64,000 nt of DNA from Leptospira venezuelensis (lineage in GTDB: Bacteria; Spirochaetota; Leptospiria; Leptospirales; Leptospiraceae), in the NCBI RefSeq assembly GCF_002150035.1, contig NZ_NETS01000011.1:124001-188000 (forward strand). The letters are read 5' to 3'. The notes under the pieces are model-generated. The model had not been told where the DNA came from and did no database searches. It saw nothing but the letters and a program-made list of their open reading frames with translations. The position numbers were made by a program, and so were the translations under genes. Numbering within the stretch: the stretch's first letter is position 1; each line of letters begins with the position of its first letter. Positions 9,499-18,609 of the stretch are shown piece after piece.

Positions 9499-11106
9499 AT
9501 GCAAAAACACGATCGTAAAAGCCGGTTTGAAAAATTAAAAGAAGAGCAATTCGACCTTCTGATTTTGGGGGGTGGAGCCACTGGAGCCGGAGCCGCCCTG
9601 GATGCTAGCCTTAGAGGACTCAAAGTTGCACTTTTAGAAAAATCTGATTTTTCTTCTGGAACTTCTTCTCGTTCCACGAAACTAATTCACGGCGGGGTGC
9701 GTTACCTCGCCCAATTCCATTTCAAATTGATCCACGAGGCTTTGACTGAAAGACAAAGGCTTCTGGAAAACGCGCCTCACCTGGTCAAACCTCTTCCGTT
9801 CATACTTCCTACATACAAACTTTACGAAAAACCGTATTATAGTATTGGAATGACAATGTACGATATCCTAGCTTGGAAAGGAAATCTGCCTTCTCACAAA
9901 AGAGTTTCCAAAGAAGAAGTAGAAAAAGATTTTCCAGCTCTCCAAACCAAAGGACTAACCGGTGGGATCTTGTATTATGATTCTCAATTCAATGATGCAA
10001 GACTGAACGTAAATCTGGCACGCGCCGCATCCAAAGAAGGGGCACTCGTCCTAAATCAAACTGAACTACTATCTTTCCAGAAGAAGGACGGAAAAATTAC
10101 AGGCGGGAAAGTAAAAGATCTACTTAGCGGAGAAATTTATAACGTAAAGGCAAAAGTTGTAGTGAACGCAACGGGACCTTGGGTGGATGATGTCCGTTTA
10201 AAAGACGATCCAAGAACATACCGCGTACTTTCTCCAAGCCAAGGTATCCATTTGGTTTTTAAAAAGGAAACCATTCCATGTAATACTGCACTCATCATTC
10301 CTAAAACAAAAGACGGACGAGTCGTATTCATCATTCCTTGGGAAGAACATGTTATCTTAGGAACTACAGATACTCCTATTCACGAAGTAAGCCAAGATCC
10401 ACTTCCATTGGAATCTGAAGTTGAGTTCCTTCTACAAACAGGTTCAGACTATTTAACCTCGCCACTACAAAGAAAAGATATTATTTCAGTATTCTCCGGG
10501 ATCAGACCTCTTATTTCTCCGGAAGGAAACCAAGATACAAAAAGTATCTCCAGAGAAGAAGTAATCTTAGTTTCTTCTTCAGGACTTATAACCATGGGTG
10601 GGGGGAAATGGTCCACTTATAGAAAGATGGCGGAAGATCTGATCGATAGAGTCTTGAAAGAAGGCGGATTAGAAGAATTCGGCACAAGCAGAACTGCAAA
10701 ATACGCTTTCCCAGGAAAAGTAGGATACTCTGAAGACTTGTACAAAGAGATCCAAAAAATGTATAAGGTAAGTGAAGTTTCCGCAAAACGACTCCAAAAC
10801 TTTTATGGGGGAGAAGTTTTTATCATCCTTGGGAAAAAGCCAACTCTTCTCATAAAAGGTCTCGAGTATTTCCAAGAAGAAGTAGAATGGTTTGCAAAAG
10901 AAGAATTTGCACTAACGGTTACGGACGTTCTTGCGAGAAGATTCAGAATTCAATTTTTGGATTTGAAATTAGCTGCAAAACTAGCTACACCGGTTTCTCA
11001 AATCTTAGCTAAACAGCTTGGCTGGAAAGAAGCGGTAAGGAAAGAAAAAGAAGCAGAGGCTTTGGGGTTAATAGAATCTCTAAGAGCTACTTACAACGGT
11101 AAATAA
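9499..11106 (+). CDS. glpD: Glycerol-3-phosphate dehydrogenase, FAD-dependent
   Basis: Oxidises sn-glycerol-3-phosphate to dihydroxyacetone phosphate at the membrane and passes electrons to quinone. The N-terminal FAD-binding site reads LGGGATGAGAALDASLRG, followed by the family segments SSGTSSRSTKLIHGGVRYL and GILYYDSQFNDARL. A C-terminal helical domain completes about 535 residues. A TTG at 9493 is possible, but AGGAAG at 9484-9489 is spaced correctly for the ATG at 9499, so I use that start. It is expressed divergently from tyrS, and a palindromic repeat follows it. Confidence 0.94.
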   Translation: MQKHDRKSRFEKLKEEQFDLLILGGGATGAGAALDASLRGLKVALLEKSDFSSGTSSRSTKLIHGGVRYLAQFHFKLIHEALTERQRLLENAPHLVKPLPFILPTYKLYEKPYYSIGMTMYDILAWKGNLPSHKRVSKEEVEKDFPALQTKGLTGGILYYDSQFNDARLNVNLARAASKEGALVLNQTELLSFQKKDGKITGGKVKDLLSGEIYNVKAKVVVNATGPWVDDVRLKDDPRTYRVLSPSQGIHLVFKKETIPCNTALIIPKTKDGRVVFIIPWEEHVILGTTDTPIHEVSQDPLPLESEVEFLLQTGSDYLTSPLQRKDIISVFSGIRPLISPEGNQDTKSISREEVILVSSSGLITMGGGKWSTYRKMAEDLIDRVLKEGGLEEFGTSRTAKYAFPGKVGYSEDLYKEIQKMYKVSEVSAKRLQNFYGGEVFIILGKKPTLLIKGLEYFQEEVEWFAKEEFALTVTDVLARRFRIQFLDLKLAAKLATPVSQILAKQLGWKEAVRKEKEAEALGLIESLRATYNGK

Positions 11107-11143
11107 GAGACGCGAAGATAAAAGAGGCGCAGCGCTTTTTATC

Positions 11144-11207
11144 CACGCAGAGGCACGGAGGCGCAGAGTTTATTTATTTTGCTAAATTCTCTCTGCGGCT
11201 CTGCGTG
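11144..11207. repeat. Dispersed palindromic repeat, copy 1
   Basis: The perfect arms CACGCAGAG (11144-11152) and CTCTGCGTG (11199-11207) enclose secondary pairing of CGCAGAG with CTCTGCG. Flanking partial units (AGACGCGAAG, then TTTGCGTCTCT) extend it over 11107-11240. It fills the gap between the convergent genes glpD and rpoD. The same arms recur at four other places in this window, so it is a repeat family that may double as a bidirectional terminator. Confidence 0.85.
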
Positions 11208-11242
11208 CAAAAACCTTTGCGTCTCTCTAAACTCTGCGGCTC

Positions 11243-13009
11243 TTAATCGATGTAATCTCTTAACTTCTTAGAACGAGATGGGTGTCTTAGCCTTCGAAGT
11301 GCTTTTGCTTCGATCTGGCGAATCCTTTCCCTGGTTACCTTAAACTGATAACCAACCTCTTCTAAGGTTTGAGGATAACCATCATCCAAACCAAATCGCA
11401 TACGAATTACTTTCTGTTCCCTTGCAGGAAGAGTATGTAAAACCTGACGGATCTGTTCTGCTAAGATACTGGAAGCTGCGGAATTCACAGGAGATTCCAC
11501 ATCTTTGTCCTCGATGAAGTCACCGAGTTCAGAATCTTCTTCGGAACCAACTGGGATTTCTAGAGAGATTGGCTCTCTTGCGACGTTTTTAACTGCTTTT
11601 ACTTTTTGAACAGGCCAGCCTAAACGTTCTGCAATTTCTTCATTGGAAGGATCGCGACCAAATTCTTGTACGAATAAACGAGTCTCACGGATTACCTTAT
11701 TCACTTGTTCAATCATGTGAACAGGAACACGGATCGTTCTTGCTTGGTCGGAAATTGCACGAGTGATCGCCTGACGGATCCACCAAGTAGCATAAGTGGA
11801 GAATTTATATCCTTTCTTATACTCGAATTTATCTACTGCTTTTATAAGACCGATATTTCCTTCTTGGATTAAATCGAAGAAATGCATTCCTCGGTTTGCA
11901 TAACGTTTAGCAATGGAAACCACAAGTCTTAGGTTTGCTTTTACAAGTTCCTTTTTGGCTTGAGCGATCTCTCTCTCACCTTTAATGATCTTTTCGCCCC
12001 AGTCCTTAATCTCTTGGACAGAAGAACCTGCTTCCTGTTCCATACGACGAAGTTTACGCTCGTTATTACGAATATCTTTGATAACTTCTCGAACCTCGTC
12101 TATAGAGACCCCCATCATCTTTTCGATATCTTCTAACTTTTCATTCTTCTCGATAAAACGGTTGAACGCTTTAATATCTTTTACGTCGTAACCGTATTGA
12201 GCTTTGATTTTTAAGAAATGACGATCGATCTCCTTGATCCGGAAGACCATAGACTTGATCTTTTGAGAGATTTTCTGGATCTCTTTTTGAGAAACACCAA
12301 GTTCACGAACTGCTGTATCAATGATACCTTTGGAGATATCAATTTTCTCTTTGAACTCTTTGAACTTTTTAGAGTTCTCTGAGTATTTGCGGATCCTAGA
12401 TTGAGCTTCTTGTAAAACTTTTTCTTGTTCTTGGATAACGGAGATGTTTTTGAAGAAAAGTTCTTCTAACTTCTTCGCTTCTTCCGCGTTCATCGCGTAC
12501 ATCTTGTCTACTCGAACAAGATCATACACCTTAGTCTTTTTACTGCGGATCTTAGGAAGAAGTTTGATGAAGTTCGCTCTAAGGATAGAAGAGCCTAAGA
12601 TAGTTTCTTCTATGATCTTCTCGCCTTTCTCTATCTTTTTCGCGAGGAATACTTCCGTTTCTCCGGAGATCAAATTTACTTTTCCGATCTCTTTTAAGTA
12701 AAGACGGATTGGGTCTTCGGAACCACCTGCTGAAGATGCTGTTTCTTTCTTTTTACGAGCAGGTTTTACCGGAAGAGCCGGATCATCTTTAGGCAGGATA
12801 GAAGTAGCCGGCTCCAAAGATTTTCTAGTATATTCTTCTACGATCTCTATTCCCATCTCATGAAGAAGAGTGAATACATCGTCAATCTTCTCTGAGTTTA
12901 AGATCTTATCCGGAAGTATCTCATTGATCTCATCGTAGGAAATTTCGCTATTAGCTTTTCCTATCGCGATGATCTTCTGCACTTCCGGCATGCTTTGTAG
13001 ATTTTCCAT
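11243..13009 (-). CDS. rpoD: Primary RNA polymerase sigma factor (sigma-70)
   Basis: The housekeeping sigma subunit. At 588 residues it shows region 1.2 (EDPIRLYLKEIGKVNLISGE), a charged non-conserved insertion at about 150-340, region 2 with NLRLVVSIAKRYANRGMHF, DLIQEGNIGLIKAVDKFEY and GYKFSTYATWWIRQAI, region 3, and region 4 ending in TRERIRQIEAKALRRLRHP. These match the -10 and -35 recognition elements of group 1 sigma factors. It is the last gene of rpsU-yqeY-dnaG-rpoD, 15 bases after dnaG. Confidence 0.97.
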   Translation of the reverse strand: MENLQSMPEVQKIIAIGKANSEISYDEINEILPDKILNSEKIDDVFTLLHEMGIEIVEEYTRKSLEPATSILPKDDPALPVKPARKKKETASSAGGSEDPIRLYLKEIGKVNLISGETEVFLAKKIEKGEKIIEETILGSSILRANFIKLLPKIRSKKTKVYDLVRVDKMYAMNAEEAKKLEELFFKNISVIQEQEKVLQEAQSRIRKYSENSKKFKEFKEKIDISKGIIDTAVRELGVSQKEIQKISQKIKSMVFRIKEIDRHFLKIKAQYGYDVKDIKAFNRFIEKNEKLEDIEKMMGVSIDEVREVIKDIRNNERKLRRMEQEAGSSVQEIKDWGEKIIKGEREIAQAKKELVKANLRLVVSIAKRYANRGMHFFDLIQEGNIGLIKAVDKFEYKKGYKFSTYATWWIRQAITRAISDQARTIRVPVHMIEQVNKVIRETRLFVQEFGRDPSNEEIAERLGWPVQKVKAVKNVAREPISLEIPVGSEEDSELGDFIEDKDVESPVNSAASSILAEQIRQVLHTLPAREQKVIRMRFGLDDGYPQTLEEVGYQFKVTRERIRQIEAKALRRLRHPSRSKKLRDYID

Positions 13010-13024
13010 TCTGCGGTCCCCTAT

Positions 13025-14815
13025 CTATCTTACGCCCGAGTTTTCATTACGGATAAATTCCAATAATTTTGATTTCTCGGTCTTATAATATGCCAGTTTA
13101 GTAAAATGTTCGGGATCATCCAAAGGTGAACCCGAATCCAACTCTTCCATTCTCTTATCGATCACGAAAAGTTTCTGTTGATTTAATAATCCTTTAAACA
13201 CCTTTACGGAATCTTCAGGACTCATATCCGCTTCTGAGATCAGAAAAGGAGCTATGGATTCTTTAAATTCGTTTGGGATCTCTGAAGAAATAACGGAAGC
13301 GGGAGAAACTTCTTCTTCGCTTGCGTATCTCGTATATATAAAGTCCCATAAAAACGCACTTTTAGAGTCCAAGAATTCCAACCCGGATAATTCTTCGGAA
13401 AAACGGAATAAATGATTAGCCTTCACGAGTAAGGCAATGATCTCTCTTTCACATTTTTCGGCAGGATTTGGGCCTGATACACGTTTAGCGGATTTATCCT
13501 TATTATTATCGGACCCTGGAGAGGCAAACTTGGCTCCTCCGCCCTTATAATCTCGCAAAACTGCGTCCATACTGATCCCGAGCCTTCTCGCCCCGAGACC
13601 CAAAAAAAACTCCTTGTCGGAGTCCCGATTGAACCCTTTCAAAAATTGGTAAAGATTGTCCAAAGCCCTTCTTTTCTTTTCAGGAAGAGCACGAGAATCC
13701 GCCTTATCCAAAAGTTCTTCCACCACAAAGGAAGAAGCAGGGATTTGATTTTCCAAAAGTTTATGCAATTCTTGGCGGTTCAATTCCTTAGAAAGATCGA
13801 AAGGATCCTTTCCTTCTGGCAATAATATAACAAAACAATCCAGACCTTCTTTCAGGCAAAGTTCAGCTGCATGAAGCGCTCCCTTTCTACCCGCAGAGTC
13901 CCCGTCCAAAACCAGAAGAAATTTGTCAGAGAACTTCTTCATGGTACGGATATGATTTTCAGTCACAGCTGTTCCCATACACGCGACAGTATTTTCGAGA
14001 CCCTTATCTACGAGACCGATCACATCCAAATATCCCTCCACTAAAATTGAGGTTCTGGATTTTTGGATGGATTCTTTTGCCTGGTGAAGATGATAAAACG
14101 TTCTTCCCTTATCAAATATAGAAGAAGCAGGACTATTTACATATTTAGACTCTTTTCCTGGGCCTAAAATTCTTCCTGAAAATGCGATTACTCTGCCAGA
14201 AAGGTCAAAAACAGGGAACATGATCCGGTCTCTGAAAAAATCGTAAGGCTCCTTACCTTTCTCTGATTCACGGATGAGGCCTACTTCTAAAGCGGCCTTG
14301 ATCTCTTCTTTTGTATTAAAAACTTTTCCGGATAAATGGTTAAAGCCGCCTGGAGCATAACCAAGCTGAAATGATTTTTGGATCTCTTCTCCAAGTCCTC
14401 TGGAGTTTAAATAATCTCTTGCAGCGAGCCCTTGCGGTCCGCGCAGATTTTCTTGGAAAAAATTAAGAGCCTTCTTATTTACTTTGTATAGAAGTTCAGT
14501 TCTTTCTACTTCTTCCTTTGCTTTTTCCTGGATAGGAATGCCTGAATACTCAGAAAGAATTTCTTTTGCTCTTTGGAAATCTACTCTTTCGTAACTCATT
14601 ACGAATTGGAATAGATCTCCAGATGCTTTACATCCGAAACAATGATAGAATTGTTTATCTATGGAAACATTAAAAGAAGGAGATTTTTCTTGGTGGAATG
14701 GACATAGGCCCACCATGTTTCTCCCTCTTTTTTGTAAGGGTACAAATCGACTAATAAAACTTTCGATGGGAACTTCCCTACGAATACGGTCGATAAATTC
14801 CCTTTGGAACTGCAA
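13025..14815 (-). CDS. dnaG: DNA primase
   Basis: Makes RNA primers for replication. The N-terminal CHC2 zinc finger is visible as Cys38, His41, Cys59 and Cys62 (CPFHQEKSPSF, then FYHCFGCKASGD). The TOPRIM domain carries ILVEGYLDVIGL and LVLDGDSAGRKGALHA, the metal-binding Glu and Asp residues of this fold. A helical C-terminal region (about 440-596) would bind the DnaB helicase. The length of 596 is normal. It lies between yqeY (11 bases upstream) and rpoD in the macromolecular synthesis operon. Confidence 0.97.
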   Translation of the reverse strand: MQFQREFIDRIRREVPIESFISRFVPLQKRGRNMVGLCPFHQEKSPSFNVSIDKQFYHCFGCKASGDLFQFVMSYERVDFQRAKEILSEYSGIPIQEKAKEEVERTELLYKVNKKALNFFQENLRGPQGLAARDYLNSRGLGEEIQKSFQLGYAPGGFNHLSGKVFNTKEEIKAALEVGLIRESEKGKEPYDFFRDRIMFPVFDLSGRVIAFSGRILGPGKESKYVNSPASSIFDKGRTFYHLHQAKESIQKSRTSILVEGYLDVIGLVDKGLENTVACMGTAVTENHIRTMKKFSDKFLLVLDGDSAGRKGALHAAELCLKEGLDCFVILLPEGKDPFDLSKELNRQELHKLLENQIPASSFVVEELLDKADSRALPEKKRRALDNLYQFLKGFNRDSDKEFFLGLGARRLGISMDAVLRDYKGGGAKFASPGSDNNKDKSAKRVSGPNPAEKCEREIIALLVKANHLFRFSEELSGLEFLDSKSAFLWDFIYTRYASEEEVSPASVISSEIPNEFKESIAPFLISEADMSPEDSVKVFKGLLNQQKLFVIDKRMEELDSGSPLDDPEHFTKLAYYKTEKSKLLEFIRNENSGVR

Positions 14816-14826
14816 GGTATACCCGC

Positions 14827-15276
14827 TTAGGAAAGTTTAGATTTTACGATCGCAGAAACCTTTGATCCGTCTATGTTCGCGCCTTTAAACTCCGCCATAA
14901 CTTTTCCCATAACCTTTCCTATGTCTTTGGGTCCGGAAGCTCCGAGTTCTACGACGAATTTTTCTACAGCGGCAATGATTTGATCTTCAGGCACATCAGG
15001 TGGAAGATATGATTTTAAAACTTCAGCTTCACCCTTTTCTTTATCCGCTAGATCATTACGATTCGCTTTTTCGTACATCTGGATTGCATCAGTACGTTTT
15101 ACATACCCACGTTTGATCAAGACAATGACTTGTTCATCGCTTAATTCTTGGGCTCCGTTTTTCGTAAGCTCGTATTGGATATCAGCCTTGAGTAGGCGTA
15201 AGGTGGAGAGAAGAGGCTCCTGTTTTGCTTTCATAGCCTCTTTCAGGTCGGTATTAATTTTTAATTGCAGGGACAT
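14827..15276 (-). CDS. yqeY: GatB/YqeY domain protein
   Basis: A 149-residue stand-alone YqeY domain, the same helical fold as the tail of the GatB amidotransferase subunit that contacts tRNA. Family features include the N-terminal LKEAMKAKQEPLLSTLRLLK and the C-terminal GPKDIGKVMGKVMAEFKG. Its molecular role is not settled. Its place between rpsU and dnaG is a common arrangement in bacteria and supports the call. Confidence 0.92.
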   Translation of the reverse strand: MSLQLKINTDLKEAMKAKQEPLLSTLRLLKADIQYELTKNGAQELSDEQVIVLIKRGYVKRTDAIQMYEKANRNDLADKEKGEAEVLKSYLPPDVPEDQIIAAVEKFVVELGASGPKDIGKVMGKVMAEFKGANIDGSKVSAIVKSKLS

Positions 15277-15315
15277 GCCCGTTCCCTTATTCTCTTAAGA
15301 ACCTAAGACCGGGGA

Positions 15316-15525
15316 TTAACCGCGGTCTTTACGGGAGAAGAGACGTTTTTTCTTTTCTAATTTGCGTTTTGCGGATTCTAAAGCCTTTTTCTTTTTGATG
15401 CTCGGCTTTTCGTAGAATTCACGTCTTTTGATCTCGCTCATGATTCCGGCATTAGCACAATCTCTCTTAAAACGTTTGAGAGCGGATTCGATGGACTCGC
15501 CTTCCTTTACAATGATTCCTACCAT
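15316..15525 (-). CDS. rpsU: Ribosomal protein bS21
   Basis: A small-subunit ribosomal protein of 69 residues, starting MVGIIVKEGESIESALKRFK and ending in a very basic tail (RKLEKKKRLFSRKDRG). The reading frame stays open upstream to 15630, but the homologous region begins at the ATG at 15525, and AGGAG lies about 11 bases before it. It is the first gene of the operon leading to dnaG and rpoD. Confidence 0.93.
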   Translation of the reverse strand: MVGIIVKEGESIESALKRFKRDCANAGIMSEIKRREFYEKPSIKKKKALESAKRKLEKKKRLFSRKDRG

Positions 15526-15726
15526 TCGGTGGAGTTCTCCTGTTTGGATTGTTTTAGGACCGGATAAACAATATCGCGAAAAAACGATACCGACCACTGA
15601 AATAAACAGAGGTCCGGAGTCTGGGGACAAAGTACCCCGTATTTACTAATTTCTGTTGACCGGGTGGGAAGTCAAGGTCATTTGGCCAGTTTTCTGTCTC
15701 AAAACCTATAAAACCCTAAAATGACC

Positions 15727-16191
15727 TTATATGGTCAAAATGGAAGTCCAGTTATACCCATACAAACCAAGTATGACTCCAAGCCCCACTCCGTAAACCA
15801 AATGCCCGAATACGTGAGCTGCTGCAACGCTGATCCCTGCTTCTCTAAACTGTTCTAAAGGGTGATTCCTGGCCACTAGTACCACTAAAAGGAAACCTAC
15901 CAGGTAACCATGGAAGAATCCTACTGCTCCCCCTGTTACAATAGAAGCGATCAGAATATGAGGAGCCAAACTGATCAGAAATGCATAAGGAAATGCAAAT
16001 ATAAGCCCTACGAGAATATGAGTAATTATCCCAGGAACTAATGCCTTACTCATATCTCTAGTAAAAAAACTTCCTACGGCTCGGATCATATCTGCATTTA
16101 CAGATCCTGCGTAATGAATGGACCACATAGAAAGGGACATACAAATGGTTCCGATAAATCCGGCCACGAAGATCAATCCTATTGCTTCCAT
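15727..16191 (-). CDS. Small integral membrane protein of unknown function
   Basis: A 154-residue protein with four strongly hydrophobic segments, at about residues 4-24, 50-68, 72-108 (perhaps two helices) and 122-145. Glycines and a few histidines (ITHILVG, GFFHGYLVG, AAHVFGHLVYG) lie inside or at the edge of the helices. I do not recognise the family. GGAGG sits upstream of the ATG, so the start is good. It stands alone upstream of the rpsU operon on the same strand. Confidence 0.75.
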   Translation of the reverse strand: MEAIGLIFVAGFIGTICMSLSMWSIHYAGSVNADMIRAVGSFFTRDMSKALVPGIITHILVGLIFAFPYAFLISLAPHILIASIVTGGAVGFFHGYLVGFLLVVLVARNHPLEQFREAGISVAAAHVFGHLVYGVGLGVILGLYGYNWTSILTI

Positions 16192-16258
16192 AATTCCTCC
16201 GCTCGCGGGGAAGAATTGTAATCTAAAAAATTAGGCCGGACAAGAACTAAAGAATGGT

Positions 16259-16486
16259 TTAAGCAGCAAAAAAATCTGCTTTTTGGATGGAAGAAATTTC
16301 GATTTCTGCTTCTATTCCGAAGTCACCGTTTTTAATCACCACATCGCCATTCATTTTTCTATTTTTATCTAACTCGATCACGGTTCCGTCTTTTAAGGTG
16401 AGAATGATATCTATTCCGCGGTAATTGATATAACGTTCCAGAGTCGCCTTAAATTGTTTCGCTCTATCTTTCATCTTCTCCCCCAT
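16259..16486 (-). CDS. Small protein of unknown function
   Basis: A 75-residue soluble protein with a helical start (MKDRAKQFKATLERYIN) and a beta-rich remainder (GIDIILTLKDGTVIELDKN, then DVVIKNGDFGIEAEIEISSI). The second half looks like a small beta barrel or RNA-binding fold, but no family is recognised. The ATG at 16486 has no clear ribosome-binding site. The in-frame ATG at 16474 is preceded by GGGGGAG with only three bases spacing, so either start is possible. Confidence 0.6.
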   Translation of the reverse strand: MGEKMKDRAKQFKATLERYINYRGIDIILTLKDGTVIELDKNRKMNGDVVIKNGDFGIEAEIEISSIQKADFFAA

Positions 16487-16556
16487 AACGTTTTAATTTA
16501 CGGTACAACCGTTCATTTTCACGAGAGAGTTTTTTATTCGCACCGAATTAATTTTT

Positions 16557-16634
16557 CACGCAGAGGACTGGGGTAAAAAAGAAGAAGGTACACAAGCGAG
16601 TAGTACTTCCTCTGTGTCTTCGCGACTCTGCGTG
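16557..16634. repeat. Dispersed palindromic repeat, copy 2
   Basis: Arms CACGCAGAG (16557-16565) and CTCTGCGTG (16626-16634) are a perfect inverted repeat around about 60 bases of unrelated sequence. Inner segments TTCCTCTGTGTCTTCGCG resemble the family core. It lies in the 250-base gap between two minus-strand genes, side by side with copy 3. Confidence 0.8.
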
Positions 16635-16655
16635 CCAATTTTAATATTTTAATAT

Positions 16656-16731
16656 CACGCAGAGCCGCAAAGACGCAGAGAACTTATTTAGCATAACTGG
16701 CTTTATACTCCGTGTGAAAAAGCTTTGCGTG
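16656..16731. repeat. Dispersed palindromic repeat, copy 3
   Basis: Left arm CACGCAGAG (16656-16664) continues as CCGCAAAGACGCAGAG to 16680. The right arm CTTTGCGTG (16723-16731) pairs with it apart from one G-U wobble. It ends six bases before the stop codon of the 16738 gene and is only about 20 bases from copy 2, making a tandem pair. Confidence 0.75.
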
Positions 16732-16737
16732 GAAGGT

Positions 16738-17160
16738 TTAGAAATGTGCCTTGAGAAGTCTTTCGTAGACTGGTTGAAAAGAATCTAGAGGTTCTGTGAT
16801 CTCTAAAAAACGGATCTCATAGTCGATGATCAGATGGTTTACTTGAAAAATGACTTCGTCAAACCTACTCTTTACAATATCCAATCTGCAATCAGGGCAA
16901 AAAGTTAAGAAGGATCTCGAATTCAAAACGTACAATTTATCGTATGGACGAAGATGTGCCTGGATGACTGATTTTAATTCTTCTAAAATTTCTCCAGACT
17001 TTTGTTCTCCAAGTAGTTTGAAATATTGAGATAAGTCTTGGAAATAAAAATGGGTCAGAACCATTTCTGTGCTAAGTGAATTTTTAACATCACGCAAAAA
17101 CTGGTTCGTAAATTCTTCGAACACGTCCGGAATAGGCTCTCTTTGGTTCGTTGTTTCCAT
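16738..17160 (-). CDS. Degenerate GGDEF-like protein (tentative)
   Basis: A 140-residue soluble protein. The order of elements resembles a diguanylate cyclase fold: FYFQDLSQYFKLLGEQKSGE with ILEELKSVIQAHLRPYDKLY, then VLNSRSFLTFCPDCR where GGDEF would sit, then a helix and strand DYEIRFLEITEP. The catalytic GGDEF is absent (SRSFL), so the protein should not make cyclic di-GMP; it could bind a ligand or partner. A signal-free unknown protein is the alternative. It is divergent from fbp. Confidence 0.55.
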   Translation of the reverse strand: METTNQREPIPDVFEEFTNQFLRDVKNSLSTEMVLTHFYFQDLSQYFKLLGEQKSGEILEELKSVIQAHLRPYDKLYVLNSRSFLTFCPDCRLDIVKSRFDEVIFQVNHLIIDYEIRFLEITEPLDSFQPVYERLLKAHF

Positions 17161-17213
17161 CTCTTTTAGGAATATCGACCGGATAACCTATGAAAAATCC
17201 AATTTTTTCAGGC

Positions 17214-17242
17214 TTGTCAACCTGCCTAGGAGCGATTTTATA
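17214..17242 (+). promoter_or_regulatory. Candidate promoter for fbp
   Basis: TTGTCA at 17214-17219 and TTTATA at 17237-17242 are separated by 17 bases, about 35 bases before the GTG start of fbp. The -35 matches the consensus at five of six positions; the -10 is weaker. Confidence 0.4.
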
Positions 17243-17277
17243 TCCGGTATAGCTAAAAAGCATAAGGAGAAACCGCT

Positions 17278-18300
17278 GTGAGCGCCCACCCTACCCAATT
17301 AATGAGTCTTTCCCAATATTTAATCGAGGAACAACTCAAACTTCCCCAAGCAACTGGGGATTTCACTGCACTCATGAGCCATCTCGTATACGCCGCAAAA
17401 GTTGTTTCTAGAGAAGTAAGAAAAGCTGGTCTTTTAGAAAATATTTTAGGGGCAACAGAACAAACGAATGTCCAGGGCGAAACAGTCATGAAACTGGACG
17501 AATACGCGGATAAAATTTTTACTCATACACTCACCCGTTGTGGACACTTATGTGTAATGGGAAGCGAAGAACAAGAGGATGTAATTACGATCCCAACAGG
17601 ATATAAGATCGGAAAATATACGATCGCTATAGATCCTTTAGATGGTTCTTCTAATATTGATGCGAATGTTTCTATAGGTACTATTTTTTCAGTTCATTTG
17701 AGAACTTCTCCTCAGGGAACTCCTGGAACGAAGGAAGATCTTTTACAAAAAGGATCTAAACAAAGAGCAGCAGGATATATCGTTTACGGATCTTCTACAA
17801 TGTTAGTACTTTGTGTTGGAAAGGGAGTCTCCGGTTTTACATTAGATCCATCCTGCGGAGAATTTATATTATCTCACCCTGAGATGAAAATGCCTGAATC
17901 TGGCGGAATCTACTCCATCAATGAAGGGAACTACGATTATTGGTCGGACGAAGTTAAGAATTATATCCGAAACATCAAATCTATCGAGGGCGGGCGTAAA
18001 CCTCAGTCACTCCGTTATATTGGTTCTCTTGTGGCTGACTTCCACAGAAACCTTTTAAAAGGTGGAATCTTCTTATACCCGAACGATACTAAATCTTCTA
18101 AATATCCAAAAGGCAAACTTAGACTTCTTTATGAAGTTGCTCCTATGGCATTGATCGCAGAACAAGCAGGTGGAATGGCAGTTACTGTTGAAGGTAAAAG
18201 AATTCTAGATCTGGAGCCGGAAAAACTTCACGAAAGAACTACATTCGTAGTTGGTTCCAAAAATGAAGTGGAGCATTTCTTAACCTTTATAAAAAAATAA
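17278..18300 (+). CDS. fbp: Fructose-1,6-bisphosphatase class 1
   Basis: Hydrolyses fructose-1,6-bisphosphate to fructose-6-phosphate in gluconeogenesis, an important step in organisms that live on fatty acids and glycerol. The 340-residue protein has the metal-site segments GSEEQEDV and YTIAIDPLDGSSNIDANVSI and the late motif YEVAPMALIAEQAGGMA. The GTG start is supported by AAGGAG eight bases upstream. It is transcribed alone, followed by a hairpin. Confidence 0.96.
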   Translation: MSAHPTQLMSLSQYLIEEQLKLPQATGDFTALMSHLVYAAKVVSREVRKAGLLENILGATEQTNVQGETVMKLDEYADKIFTHTLTRCGHLCVMGSEEQEDVITIPTGYKIGKYTIAIDPLDGSSNIDANVSIGTIFSVHLRTSPQGTPGTKEDLLQKGSKQRAAGYIVYGSSTMLVLCVGKGVSGFTLDPSCGEFILSHPEMKMPESGGIYSINEGNYDYWSDEVKNYIRNIKSIEGGRKPQSLRYIGSLVADFHRNLLKGGIFLYPNDTKSSKYPKGKLRLLYEVAPMALIAEQAGGMAVTVEGKRILDLEPEKLHERTTFVVGSKNEVEHFLTFIKK

Positions 18301-18309
18301 TATACCGTC

Positions 18310-18348
18310 GCGGATCTTCTTATTCTGCTTCGCAGGCAGAAGGTCCGC
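18310..18348 (+). terminator. Hairpin after fbp
   Basis: GCGGATCTTCT pairs with AGAAGGTCCGC (one G-U pair), ten bases after the fbp stop codon, with an alternative inner stem TTCTGC/GCAGAA. There is no clean T tract directly after it, so intrinsic termination is likely but not certain. Confidence 0.55.
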
Positions 18349-18609
18349 TAACAGTTCATCTTCTAAGCTTTTAAAACTCTCCTTTTAATCTAATTTTCCC
18401 TTAAAGATTGTGCTAAAAATAAGCGCTTAAATCCTACTTATATTTTTAACCATCTCTTACTTTGCACCAAGAAGACTTACATCTCACTTGGAATTCTTCT
18501 TATATATTATGTTTTAATAATAAATAAAAATCTCATGATTTTATTTTAGCGCTTGCTACAATAATTTGGGCAGATAAATCTGTGGGCATTGAAATAGAAA
18601 CAAGGTATT
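18349..18609. promoter_or_regulatory. AT-rich intergenic region with candidate extended -10 promoter
   Basis: No gene is visible in this stretch. It contains the palindrome TAAGCGCTTA around 18420-18429 and a related AGCGCT at 18548-18553. A candidate extended -10 element TGCTACAAT lies at 18554-18562, about 55 bases before the lipoprotein start. I cannot find a good matching -35. Confidence 0.35.

Noticed and set aside
15526..15630. N-terminal extension of bS21
   Set aside because: The extra 35 codons have no similarity to the family, and the ribosome-binding site favours the ATG at 15525.
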